A DNA stretch of 32,055 nt. Origin: Pontibacillus yanchengensis Y32 (GTDB lineage: Bacteria > Bacillota > Bacilli > Bacillales > BH030062). The DNA lies in the NCBI RefSeq assembly GCF_000770635.1, contig NZ_AVBF01000045.1, positions 1-32,055 of the forward strand. Direction: 5' to 3'. Shown here in pieces: positions 23,771 to 32,055 of this stretch; position 1 is the first letter of the stretch, and each line of letters opens with the position of its first letter. Both the position numbers and the translations under genes were made by a program. The notes beneath the pieces are model-generated. The model was not told the origin of the DNA and did not search any database. It saw only the letters and a list, made by a program, of their open reading frames with translations.

Positions 23771-25603
23771 ATGGATATCCCATTTCGTAAACGTACGTCC
23801 ATAAAGTCCAAGCTATTTTTTGTTATTCTTTTTTTTGTATGTGCTCCCTTGATTTTATTCGGATATTTTTGGTATGAAAAAACCACATCCTCCCTTGAAC
23901 AAAACGCTATTCAATATAGCCAACACCTATTAAGCCAAACCAATCAATATCTAAATTTCTATTTAGAAGATCTTGAAAAAGCTACTGCTCCCTTCCAAAC
24001 AAACCAACAAGTTCAAGAATATGTAGCCTTAAAGCCTCAACCTAAAGATAAATTCACAACATTTCAACTCTCGAAACAAATACAAGAAGAAGCTTTTGCA
24101 TCCATACTTAATGGTCGATCGGATATATTTGGAATATCACTTATAAATAAAAACGTCATGCAAGTAAATAATTATAGCCAGGTAAGCAGGTTTTTAGATA
24201 TGGATAAAATTCGTTCTAGAAATAACGAACTATGGAGAAAAGTAGATACATTTGATACCTATGAAGTGTTAGATGTTGAAGAGATACAGAATACTCCTGT
24301 TATACCAATTGTCAGAAAACTGTATGATAAAAGAACCTATGAGACAACTGGATTACTAATCATTCATTTACAGTTGAATCAACTAGCCAAAATTATTAAT
24401 GAGATAACTCTTAGCCATTTTAATAATGTATGGATTGTTAACGAAAACGACAAGATTATGTATCATTCTAATGAAGAGTTGTTAGAAACAACGTCTATAC
24501 CTATATCAACCTTCCAATCAAATATTTCCGTGCAAAGAGAAAATAAAGAGAATACATTATTAGTCGGTGAGGATTTTCCAAATACTGAATTAAATTGGGG
24601 ACTCATCGCCAGTGTACCGATGGACAGAATAATGGGGAACTTAATCGAGCTTCGTAATTCTACAATATGGGTGGGATTAATTCTTATAGGAGCAGCATTA
24701 TTTTTTGTTGGTGGTTTTTCTTTCTCCTTAACGTATTCATTAGAGAATTTACAGAAGTTAATGAAAAGTGCTGAATCTGGTAATCTGAACCTCGAACGAA
24801 AAAAACCCTTCCCACTCTATCAAAATGATGAAGTGAGCGATCTTTATAATAGCTTTTATACCATGACAACAGAACTTGATCGATTGATAGAACAAGTCCA
24901 TCTTGCAAAATTAAAAGAGAAGGAATTGGAATTAAAAACTCGCGAATCTGAATTGCAAGCTATGCAATCACAAATCAATCCTCACTTTTTATATAACACG
25001 TTAGAAATTATTAACTCCTATGCGATTATTGAAAATCAACCAATCATTAGTAACATGACAACCTCTCTTGCAGATATGTTCCGATATAATGTAAGTAATA
25101 CAAAAAAAGTTGTAACGCTTCAAGAAGAAATGGACCAAATAAAAGCCTATTTACAAATACAACAACAACGGTTCGAGAAGCTTCATGTCATCTATGATTT
25201 AAAAAATGCTGACTTACAAGAAGTTATAACTACACGGATAACCCTTCAGCCTATTATAGAAAATGCATTTATTCATGGTTATGAAGAACATCAATTAGCC
25301 CCTGAATTTATTGGTATATATGGAAAGAAAACGACTTGTTATTATCAAGTTTTTGTTGTTGATTTAGGAAAAGGCATGTCGCCAGATACCATCGAAACAT
25401 ACAACTATGCGTTCACACATAATGCTGATCCACCTGAAGGCCAAAAAACAACCAAACGAATAGGGTTAATGAATGTTCATAAACGTTTGTCCACTCAATT
25501 TGGTTCTCCTTACGGCTTATCTATACAAAAGTCTGATGAGATGGGGACTGTGATAGAAGTTCGTTTACCTTTTGCAATAGAAGAACAAAAAAAGGAGGCA
25601 TAG
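23771..25603 (+). CDS. YesM-type sensor histidine kinase
   Basis: This is a 610-residue membrane kinase of the LytS/YesM group. A first helix at about 14-35 and a second at about 298-322 enclose an extracytoplasmic sensor of some 260 residues, probably a double Cache-like domain. After a HAMP-like stretch and a coiled coil comes the His_kinase domain with QINPHFLYN (phosphorylated His405), then the ATPase domain with IENAFIHGYE and DLGKGMS. ATG 23771 is preceded by GGGGGATTC; the earlier in-frame ATG 23747 overlaps the noncoding side. It is followed by its response regulator and placed divergent to the import operon. These pairs usually sense extracellular sugars, often through the binding protein. 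Confidence 0.92.
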   Translation: MDIPFRKRTSIKSKLFFVILFFVCAPLILFGYFWYEKTTSSLEQNAIQYSQHLLSQTNQYLNFYLEDLEKATAPFQTNQQVQEYVALKPQPKDKFTTFQLSKQIQEEAFASILNGRSDIFGISLINKNVMQVNNYSQVSRFLDMDKIRSRNNELWRKVDTFDTYEVLDVEEIQNTPVIPIVRKLYDKRTYETTGLLIIHLQLNQLAKIINEITLSHFNNVWIVNENDKIMYHSNEELLETTSIPISTFQSNISVQRENKENTLLVGEDFPNTELNWGLIASVPMDRIMGNLIELRNSTIWVGLILIGAALFFVGGFSFSLTYSLENLQKLMKSAESGNLNLERKKPFPLYQNDEVSDLYNSFYTMTTELDRLIEQVHLAKLKEKELELKTRESELQAMQSQINPHFLYNTLEIINSYAIIENQPIISNMTTSLADMFRYNVSNTKKVVTLQEEMDQIKAYLQIQQQRFEKLHVIYDLKNADLQEVITTRITLQPIIENAFIHGYEEHQLAPEFIGIYGKKTTCYYQVFVVDLGKGMSPDTIETYNYAFTHNADPPEGQKTTKRIGLMNVHKRLSTQFGSPYGLSIQKSDEMGTVIEVRLPFAIEEQKKEA

Positions 25604-25606
25604 AAG

Positions 25607-26659
25607 ATGTATAAGGTTATAACAGTTGATGATGAAAAGCTTATCAAGCGTAGTATTCATGCGTTAATTCTAAAGCATCAAACAGGTTTTGAAGTAGTCG
25701 GTGAAGCAATAGATGGCGAAGATGCACTTCAACTATGTACAGACCTTTCTCCAGATCTAGTCATAACGGATATTCGTATGCCGAAAATGAATGGCCTTTC
25801 TTTTATACAAAAGGTAAAAGAGAACAACGAACACACCCAATTTATCGTTGTATCTGGCTACGATGAGTTTGAATATGCCCAAACGGCCCTTCGTTATGGA
25901 GTAGTTGATTTTCTTTTAAAACCAATCAAACCAAATCAATTTTTAGCATCACTACAGAAAGTACATCACCAGCTCGAAATGAAAGATAAAGCTTCCAAAG
26001 AACGAAGTGAATGGCTTTGGAATGTAAAAGTATTCGCTGAAGAACTCGTTAATCATATATGGTTATTAGAAGACCAACATGTACGTACTAAAATGGAGGA
26101 AATACATCAGAATTTATTAAACAAGCAAGTAGAAAATCAAACTATGAAGCGGCTATATACAGACTTAATTACGTACATGAAAGGTGAACTAAGAAACCAA
26201 GCCGAGCGAATGAGTGACCTCTCTTATATAGATGAGACAACATTACCCGATAAACAAGAGAACATGAGAGAGTTTATGATTACTCTTTGTGAATCAATTA
26301 TCCATACGATAAAAGGTAAGAGAAATTTCGGACATCGAAAAAACATATTAACTGCTGTTTCATATTTAGAAGAACACTTCACTAAAGCTAATGTATCCTT
26401 GCAAGAAGTATCGAATCTAGTTGACATGTCTCCCTCCTACTTCAGCATGGAGTTTAAACAAGAAATGGGAATCAGTTTTAAGCAGTACCTCACAAAGAAA
26501 CGAATGGACAAAGCCAAAGACCTGCTGCATAACCCTATATATAAGACGTATGAGATTGCAGAAGCTATTGGATATGGGGATTATCCTCACTTCACGAAAA
26601 CCTTTAAAAAATCCACTGGGTTAACCCCCACCCAATATCGTAAGCGGATTGGATTTTAG
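25607..26659 (+). CDS. YesN-type AraC-family response regulator
   Basis: This is a 350-residue regulator. The receiver domain shows the acidic pair Asp8-Asp9, the phosphorylation site Asp55 (TDIRMPK) and Lys105 (LLKPI). A middle linker of about 120 residues leads to the C-terminal AraC DNA-binding domain with two helix-turn-helix motifs: VSLQEVSNLVDMSPSYFS, then YKTYEIAEAIGYGDYPHFTK followed by FKKSTGLTPTQYRK. It starts 3 bases after the kinase stop with AAAAAAGGAGG ahead. It probably activates the importer operon and possibly the two polysaccharide-acting genes downstream. Confidence 0.93.
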   Translation: MYKVITVDDEKLIKRSIHALILKHQTGFEVVGEAIDGEDALQLCTDLSPDLVITDIRMPKMNGLSFIQKVKENNEHTQFIVVSGYDEFEYAQTALRYGVVDFLLKPIKPNQFLASLQKVHHQLEMKDKASKERSEWLWNVKVFAEELVNHIWLLEDQHVRTKMEEIHQNLLNKQVENQTMKRLYTDLITYMKGELRNQAERMSDLSYIDETTLPDKQENMREFMITLCESIIHTIKGKRNFGHRKNILTAVSYLEEHFTKANVSLQEVSNLVDMSPSYFSMEFKQEMGISFKQYLTKKRMDKAKDLLHNPIYKTYEIAEAIGYGDYPHFTKTFKKSTGLTPTQYRKRIGF

Positions 26660-26712
26660 AATTCTATGAAGCAATAGTGCATCTCTAATAATAACCAGTA
26701 ACAAAAAGAAAG

Positions 26713-26757
26713 AAACGCATGGGTGTTTTTAATTTTACACTCCAATGCGTTTTTTTC
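26713..26757. terminator. Terminator between the two-component operon and the secreted multidomain gene
   Basis: AAACGCAT (26713-26720) pairs with ATGCGTTT (26745-26752), with an inner GTGT/ACAC pairing, and is followed by TTTTT on the plus strand. It can also serve the convergent minus-strand gene. Confidence 0.8.
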
Positions 26758-26805
26758 ATGAAATTTAGAGATGCTCAATTTGATCTATACCTTTTGGGTC
26801 CACTG

Positions 26806-29565
26806 TTAGTAAATATCTAGATAGGCTGAATAGGCGTTTTCCTTACTTTGAATACTAATAGTTCGGTCAGTAGCATCTTGGTCTGTTAACAGTATGGTAA
26901 TTGTTCTATCATCCATCTCACTATTCACATAATCCGTTATATCTATGCTATACCATCCCTTAGATACGATATCCACTTCCCCAATTAACGTAGATTCTTG
27001 ATTAGATGGAACTGTATCCCATGTGATTGTATCTTCACTCCACCCATCATCAGTAATGCCAGTAATCGTCATGGGTACTCTTGACACATTAGCGTCGGTT
27101 ACTCCAGAATTCACGTAAACATGTAGGACACCCTTTAATACTTTAGATAGTTGAACGGATGAAAGATCAAACTTAAGATATGTGTTTCGGTCATATTGAA
27201 TAGATTTTGTATCCAAAACATCTTTTATTTCTAAAAGCGGTGCTGATCCATAGTTCTCATTTCCATATGTGCCACTTCGCACATGTGCATCTTCTTGCAC
27301 TTTAACGGTACTCTTCGCCCATTCTGTTGTTAGCTGATTATATTCATCATATGCTGAAGCCCAATAATACCCTTCCGAGAAAATTCTATTTACTTTAAAA
27401 CCTAATTGACCTTTCTCATTTGGAAGATTCTCAGATGAAAAAGTAGTGTAACCTTTAGCATCCGTTTCTGTACTTTTATATAAACCACTTAACTTAGTAA
27501 AACGTCCTCCTATATTACTTATAACTCCTTCTAATGTGTCCTTGCTGACTACTTGTAGAGATACAATTCCTTTACTACCGTCATATTGTATGCTTGCATT
27601 TTTGATGATAAGGGGCTTTAGGTCGGATTCACTTGTTGTAGCTGATGTAATACTTGATACAGGACCAATATTTCCACTCACATCAACGGCAGCAATTTTA
27701 TAGTAATACGTTGTATTAGCTAATAATCCTGTATCCGTATAATCAAGCCTTCTAGAAGAACCAACTAAATTGGATTCATTCGCTTCAAAAACTGGTGATG
27801 TACTTCGATAAAAATAATACTCTTCTACTTCTTGATTATCGTAAGCTCTTCCGTAGGAAATATAGATACTCTGGTAATCTAAAGGTGAAGCTATAGGTCC
27901 AGAAGAGACTGAGGAGGGCGAGATGGAATCTTCAGGTGGTTTCCAATAAACAGCATCAGGACTCCATTCAGATGGTAAATAGCGAATAGTATCATAATGA
28001 TGCAGTGCAATACCTCCGTATGATCCGACCTCCGAGAAAGCGCTTTCAACTTTGTCCAACTCAGCTTCCATGTACGTTCGCCCTTCTTCTCGAAAACTAA
28101 TTACTTCAGGATCACCGCCATCTGCTATATCTTTCGTCTCGACTCCTATGACAACTGAATTAGGCTTTCCGATCTCATTGGCATAATCGATTTCTCCTTG
28201 TGCTTGAGCAATAATACCCGCTGAACCATCTGCCGTATCACGATAGTCCATTATCGAAATATAATCGACAATATCTTGAATATGCTGTGATAACCATTTT
28301 GTTTCTTTTGTTTCATTCGTTTTCCCCCAAGTAATGGCTTCTGCATTTGGTGAACTATCATACCACCTTGGAATGGCAGCACCCACAAATAGACCCGAGC
28401 CAGCTACTTCTTTCCTATCCATGAATGTTTGTAAGAGATCTAAATATTGAAGTTGTAAAGAGGGTTTATCTGTTTTGAATTCAGGGGCTATATATGGTTC
28501 AATATCAATATTGACGCCATCAAATTTTTCAGTATCTTTTGAGGAAAGATTATAGTTCAAAATGTTTTCAAATTCTCGAATGGCTATATCATGATAGCGT
28601 TCATATGCTCCAAAATAGGGAGGTGTTGTGCCTCCTGCTATCAATGCATGAACTTTATATCCATTATCATGAGCCCAGCTTACAAGATTGCGAACTCGCT
28701 CCCTCTCGTCTTCTAACATATCAACTCCGAAGTAACGATCGACACCTAAATATATTGTGGTGATCTTATCCTGTCCGAACGTATTTGTATCTTTTGCCAT
28801 AGCATCTAAAACCTGTCGTGATCCTTCGTTATAAAGTAAGTTGTAGGATGCGTTTTCCCAAATCCACATAGCTCTATCCTGCTTAATAAACTCAGTTGAT
28901 TCCTGTGTTCCTTCCCCGAAATCTACATAAGTCGTCGTACTATAGCCAACATTTCCTTCCGAATCAATTGCTCTAGCTTCTAAACTATAGGTTTGATTAT
29001 CTTGATGTATCTCCCATTTATATTCATACCCATCATGCTTAGATTTTGTTTTTATCCATTCACTCCCATTAACCCTGATTTCCACCGACTCTAGTTCATT
29101 CTCAGCTTCTACGGACAGTTTTACCTTTGTTTTTTTGTATAGCAATTGTGCGCCATCATTAGGACTAATGATAGTAACTACTGGGATATCTGCGGAAGGA
29201 TTGCTTACAGAGCCATTTAGTATGTTTGACCAAATGGTATATCTTGTTTCTAGGTCTGTTCCTGTTGCAAGTAATTCAATAGCCCCATTATATGTGGAGG
29301 TATCCAGGTCATAATACCAATGTCCGTCACCAGAATTCACGACTGGTCGTTTTGTTGAACCATTAATAAGTAAGTGTATATTGGATACATTCGTATAGGA
29401 ACCATATACCCTTACTGTTCCCCCATCAAATGTGACACCATCTTGATGAGAGTCGATAGATAAATCCCCAGATGCTTCTACTTTTGTCATACAGAAAAAG
29501 AAAGTTGAAATAAAAAGTATAATGAGCGTCAACACAAATTTGCCTGTATGTTTTGTGTAATCCAT
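26806..29565 (-). CDS. Secreted multidomain protein with GH18-like barrel and CBM96/DNRLRE-like module
   Basis: The protein has about 919 residues. A signal peptide (first ~31 residues, ending VEASG) is followed by two Ig/beta-sandwich domains (about 35-110 and 125-215). A TIM barrel (about 230-530) carries FDGVNIDIEPY with Glu356, close to the GH18 DGxDxDxE motif but with Asn where the second conserved Asp normally stands. Next come a fibronectin-III-like domain (about 565-645), a further beta domain (about 650-750) and a C-terminal DNRLRE/CBM96-like module (about 755-919) with YLKFDLSSV, DGWSEDTITWDTVPS and WYSIDITDYV. No anchor such as LPXTG is present, so it is probably released. ATG 29565 follows AAGGTGAT; GTG 29577 is an alternative. 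Role: binding and probably cleaving an extracellular glycan, inferred. Confidence 0.85.
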   Translation of the reverse strand: MDYTKHTGKFVLTLIILFISTFFFCMTKVEASGDLSIDSHQDGVTFDGGTVRVYGSYTNVSNIHLLINGSTKRPVVNSGDGHWYYDLDTSTYNGAIELLATGTDLETRYTIWSNILNGSVSNPSADIPVVTIISPNDGAQLLYKKTKVKLSVEAENELESVEIRVNGSEWIKTKSKHDGYEYKWEIHQDNQTYSLEARAIDSEGNVGYSTTTYVDFGEGTQESTEFIKQDRAMWIWENASYNLLYNEGSRQVLDAMAKDTNTFGQDKITTIYLGVDRYFGVDMLEDERERVRNLVSWAHDNGYKVHALIAGGTTPPYFGAYERYHDIAIREFENILNYNLSSKDTEKFDGVNIDIEPYIAPEFKTDKPSLQLQYLDLLQTFMDRKEVAGSGLFVGAAIPRWYDSSPNAEAITWGKTNETKETKWLSQHIQDIVDYISIMDYRDTADGSAGIIAQAQGEIDYANEIGKPNSVVIGVETKDIADGGDPEVISFREEGRTYMEAELDKVESAFSEVGSYGGIALHHYDTIRYLPSEWSPDAVYWKPPEDSISPSSVSSGPIASPLDYQSIYISYGRAYDNQEVEEYYFYRSTSPVFEANESNLVGSSRRLDYTDTGLLANTTYYYKIAAVDVSGNIGPVSSITSATTSESDLKPLIIKNASIQYDGSKGIVSLQVVSKDTLEGVISNIGGRFTKLSGLYKSTETDAKGYTTFSSENLPNEKGQLGFKVNRIFSEGYYWASAYDEYNQLTTEWAKSTVKVQEDAHVRSGTYGNENYGSAPLLEIKDVLDTKSIQYDRNTYLKFDLSSVQLSKVLKGVLHVYVNSGVTDANVSRVPMTITGITDDGWSEDTITWDTVPSNQESTLIGEVDIVSKGWYSIDITDYVNSEMDDRTITILLTDQDATDRTISIQSKENAYSAYLDIY

Positions 29566-29599
29566 TCTCCTTATCACCTTCCTTTATTATGAGATGATC

Positions 29600-29617
29600 A
29601 AGTAACGATATTTACTT
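29600..29617. promoter_or_regulatory. Inverted repeat, possible operator of the secreted protein gene
   Basis: AAGTAA and TTACTT are perfect inverted arms around CGATAT, 35 bases before the start codon. This could bind a dimeric regulator. No regulator is assigned and no clear promoter was found. Confidence 0.3.
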
Positions 29618-29644
29618 AATAGCACGCGTTCGATTTTGGGAACG

Positions 29645-29675
29645 AAAAAAGAATCACCACCTTAGTGATGATTCT
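29645..29675 (-). terminator. Terminator of the heparinase-family lyase gene
   Basis: On the minus strand AGAATCATCAC and GTGGTGATTCT pair (one G-T pair, loop TAAG), followed by TTTTTTC. It separates the lyase from the secreted protein gene, so the two are likely transcribed separately. Confidence 0.85.
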
Positions 29676-29727
29676 ATTAATATAGAGTAACTATCATGCT
29701 GTCCTTTATATGTCTTTTTTTAAATTT

Positions 29728-31758
29728 TTAAACCTTAATAACGTCTTCATGTGAGTGAGGGGGTTTTCTTGAAAAAAGAACTTCTCCTGTCATATGGCTT
29801 CCACCAAATTGAAAGCTATTAGGTCCCTCGTGTGAAAACAATAGTATCTCTTTTTCCAACCCTCTTGTCACTTCAACTGCTGTAACAGCTTGTTTTGAGA
29901 ACAATTGATCCCTAGTGTCGAACACATCTATTTCTTTTACCCTAAATGGCGCTTTTTCCATGGTTGAATGGGGAACAATTGCAGTTATAAATTTAACGAC
30001 CCCTTCTCCTTCTTGAGAGCAAGTGATTTTAGTAGACTTACTTTTGTGATTATAATCTCTTGAAATCCAACATGACTCTTGTGAGACTATCCCTGAATGA
30101 AGTGGAATCATCGTAAGTCCAGCACCATTTTTAGCATTTGCATGAATTATCCCATCTTTTTCAATATCAATCTCATTATCCTCACTAAAATGAAAATGTT
30201 GTTTATATTCATGAGAATCATTAGAAGTACATGTGTCCACTAGAATCCAATAATAAGGTTTGATAAACATTAATTGACGCTTAACCTCGACTGGGCTTTC
30301 TAGTTGCATGTAACCATTATGCGAAGATTGAACATAGTCCACCTTATCTGTAGATTTCCAATAACGATCCACAGGTTGGGCTACATTCTCCCATGTCCAT
30401 GAATCTACATAAGTAGAAATCGTTTGATTATCTACGCTAATCGTATTGTGTTGAGTGGATTCTTTAAAATATCTTCGTTCATCATTTTCCATATACGTGT
30501 ATCTACCAGTATCTATTAAAAAATCCGCCTCGTTTGAACATAAGTCAAAATGGAGAAAATCGTCATGACCATGAGCCCGAATAATGTCCATATGTCCCCC
30601 ATCGAACAAAACATAGTGAGCATCAGATTGCCATGAGCTTCTCATGATAGAATACCCTGCTTGCTCAAAATGAGTGGAACAAAAGGAAGGTTCTATAGCA
30701 TTTAATTGTTCATATAAATTGAATCCTTCTTTTCCAAAATACCATATTCCTTCAAAGTCCAATCTAGAATACCCTTGATGCTTAAACGCACCATTCTCAA
30801 ATAAAACCGCTCCTCGAGTTAGTACATCACGGATATCCGTATGATCACTATCACTAATCATCGGTTGATGACCATTTGGTTTAACAAATGCTAGCGAGGC
30901 AGTAAATAACTTTTCAAGGGAGCTCTCTAATGAAGAAGGTAAGGGAAAATTATTCTTCTTAGCTAGCAATACACATTCAAACAAGCAATGAAGAACTTCA
31001 TGATGATACATGGGACTTTGTTCATTATGCATGCCATCTTCAAATACCTGGAGTTTACACATATTCTCTAATCTTGTAATGGATGATTCTAACCATTTAT
31101 CAGCGTATTCTAGATGAGGAAATAGCATAGCTATCTGAAATAGACCATTGGTTTCAAGAAATCCCCAATTACTCTGCTGATCATGTGGAAGATATGCAAT
31201 ATGTAGGTACATCCCATGCAACGCTAAAGCATGTTGAAAGATTTTCTCTTCCTTTGCCCCCCATTGCTTTGACACTTTCACACAATAGTATCCTTTTATC
31301 CAATTCGTAATCCTTATACCACTATCTAACTTCCGCCATGTATCTTTTACATTATATTTTCTGTCTTTACTTTCATGTACTTCGTTTTCTGTTAGTGGAT
31401 TCTGCTCTAACCAGTCGTTCATTAACCGGATAAACGCAGTTACGTACTTTTCATCTTCTGTTAACCAATAGGATTGACCTAATTCAGCCATGAATCTAGC
31501 CCGATTTAAATTGACAGTCCATTCAAAGTCACCCTTATATTGATATGTCCAATCGATTGAATTAGAAAAAGAAATGGGTGTTTCACAACGCTCCATATCC
31601 CATCTATGTGTAAAAATGAACGTGTTATCACATGCTAAGTTAGCCCGATGAATGACCTCGTTCACTTCACCTTCCCAGTACTGTGTTGTCGTATCCTTAA
31701 TGTAATCTTTTGAGGATTCAGAGTAAAAAAATGCGGATTTATTTACACCTATTTTCAT
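29728..31758 (-). CDS. Heparinase II/III-family polysaccharide lyase, no signal peptide
   Basis: This 676-residue protein has an N-terminal alpha/alpha toroid (about 80-310) and a C-terminal beta-sandwich (about 360-670), the heparinase II/III layout. Residues expected at the active site are visible: Asn197 in QQSNWGFLETNG, Tyr251 in NEQSPMYHHEVL, His396 and His398 in RAHGHDDFLHFD, and the metal-region sequence GRYTY (418-422) with HNT (437-439). Such enzymes break uronic-acid linkages by beta-elimination (heparinoids, alginate oligomers, other uronates). Nothing resembles a signal peptide, so it probably acts in the cytosol on imported oligosaccharides. GGAGG precedes the ATG. The exact PL family and substrate cannot be told by eye. 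Confidence 0.85.
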   Translation of the reverse strand: MKIGVNKSAFFYSESSKDYIKDTTTQYWEGEVNEVIHRANLACDNTFIFTHRWDMERCETPISFSNSIDWTYQYKGDFEWTVNLNRARFMAELGQSYWLTEDEKYVTAFIRLMNDWLEQNPLTENEVHESKDRKYNVKDTWRKLDSGIRITNWIKGYYCVKVSKQWGAKEEKIFQHALALHGMYLHIAYLPHDQQSNWGFLETNGLFQIAMLFPHLEYADKWLESSITRLENMCKLQVFEDGMHNEQSPMYHHEVLHCLFECVLLAKKNNFPLPSSLESSLEKLFTASLAFVKPNGHQPMISDSDHTDIRDVLTRGAVLFENGAFKHQGYSRLDFEGIWYFGKEGFNLYEQLNAIEPSFCSTHFEQAGYSIMRSSWQSDAHYVLFDGGHMDIIRAHGHDDFLHFDLCSNEADFLIDTGRYTYMENDERRYFKESTQHNTISVDNQTISTYVDSWTWENVAQPVDRYWKSTDKVDYVQSSHNGYMQLESPVEVKRQLMFIKPYYWILVDTCTSNDSHEYKQHFHFSEDNEIDIEKDGIIHANAKNGAGLTMIPLHSGIVSQESCWISRDYNHKSKSTKITCSQEGEGVVKFITAIVPHSTMEKAPFRVKEIDVFDTRDQLFSKQAVTAVEVTRGLEKEILLFSHEGPNSFQFGGSHMTGEVLFSRKPPHSHEDVIKV

Positions 31759-31795
31759 ATGCGAAAACCTCCATTCAGGTTAAGAGAAGTATCTT

Positions 31796-31811
31796 ATATA
31801 CTAGTGTATAT
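31796..31811. promoter_or_regulatory. Palindrome upstream of the lyase gene, possible operator
   Basis: ATATAC and GTATAT are perfect inverted arms around TAGT, 38 bases before the lyase start. The GTAT/ATAC arms resemble sites of GntR-family regulators, but no such regulator is in the window. The promoter is not clear. Confidence 0.35.
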
Positions 31812-32019
31812 GAATTTCCTTTTCATCAATACGACTTTTTCATGTCTTTATTGCGACTATCTATTTCTTTTTATTATTTGGCTTTTAAAGTTTAGTGTTG
31901 ATTTTGGGATCAACTAATAAAATAGCCTTATTCAAGATAAGAAGCATAATCTGGAAGACTTGGATTCGAGATATTATTGGGGAGGGAGTGGGTCCGATAT
32001 ATAAAAAGGGTTAGGGATG

Positions 32020-32055
32020 GGTGGGAAACGACTCGCGTCCTGCGGGCGAGCTGGC
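32020..32055 (-). repeat. GC-rich Bacillaceae-type intergenic repeat, copy 2 (partial, cut by window edge)
   Basis: The last bases (ACTCGCGTCCTGCGGGCGAG, then CTGGC) match the reverse-oriented edge of the repeat family seen at 120-245, where the corresponding part reads CCGCGGAAAGCGA on the plus strand. The rest lies beyond the window. The identification is from pattern memory and the match is short. Confidence 0.45.

Noticed and set aside
18542-31758. Calling the locus an alginate or heparin degradation locus outright
   Set aside because: No gene is specific to either polymer; the lyase and CBM-like assignments are family-level only and the isomerase/dehydrogenase are generic.
1-32055. CRISPR arrays, insertion sequences, tRNA or rRNA genes
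   Set aside because: I looked for regularly spaced repeats, transposase-like frames and tRNA/rRNA signatures and saw none.

Overview
The window reads as the chromosome of a low-GC, endospore-forming Bacillota, most likely a Bacillaceae member related to the halophilic/marine genera. The reasons are strong GGAGG-type ribosome binding sites, an S-box and a THI-box leader, a YjcZ-type sporulation peptide, a YjaZ-like protease, a YesM/YesN-type two-component pair and a GC-rich repeat of a kind I recall from Bacillaceae intergenic regions. The genus cannot be fixed from the sequence alone.

Layout. (1) 1-480: noncoding, with one copy of the GC-rich repeat. (2) 481-3816 (+): four tightly overlapping genes that look like a lipid-linked transmembrane glycosylation module: a GT-A polyprenyl-phosphate glycosyltransferase, a polytopic DUF6020/GT-C-like protein and two small SMR/EamA proteins as a likely flippase pair. 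(3) 3892-7913 (-): cysJI sulfite reductase behind a SAM-I riboswitch with visible terminator and antiterminator. (4) 8095-10334 (-): a quinone-oxidoreductase-like MDR protein and purU. (5) 10493-14319 (+): a TPP riboswitch followed by thiY, a small thiamine-binding-family protein, thiX, thiZ and a TatD-like metallohydrolase, i.e. a thiamine-precursor salvage operon. (6) 14453-18488: small and housekeeping genes: a 42-residue YjcZ-type peptide, a methyltransferase, a YjaZ-like protease, an 83-residue Gly-rich protein, a 96-residue phospholipase-A2-like protein, a PPK2 polyphosphate kinase and a DMT transporter. (7) 18542-31758: a carbohydrate utilisation locus. It has an ABC importer without its own ATPase (binding lipoprotein and two permeases), a sugar-isomerase-like TIM-barrel protein and a Gfo/Idh/MocA oxidoreductase. 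A divergent YesM/YesN two-component system follows, then a large secreted multidomain protein (GH18-like barrel, fibronectin-type domain, C-terminal DNRLRE/CBM96-like module) and a heparinase II/III-family lyase with no signal peptide. (8) 31759-32055: upstream region ending in part of a second GC-rich repeat, inverted relative to the first.

How it works together. The most coherent multi-gene story is the 13-kb carbohydrate locus. A secreted enzyme would attack or bind a polymer outside, the importer would take up oligosaccharides (powered presumably by a shared MsmX-type ATPase elsewhere), and the cytoplasmic lyase, isomerase and dehydrogenase would process them. A CcpA-type cre site and the two-component system would set expression. 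The substrate is not proven; a uronic-acid-containing glycan is the best guess. The glycosylation module and the thiamine operon with its TatD-like gene are the other places where gene content goes beyond textbook versions.
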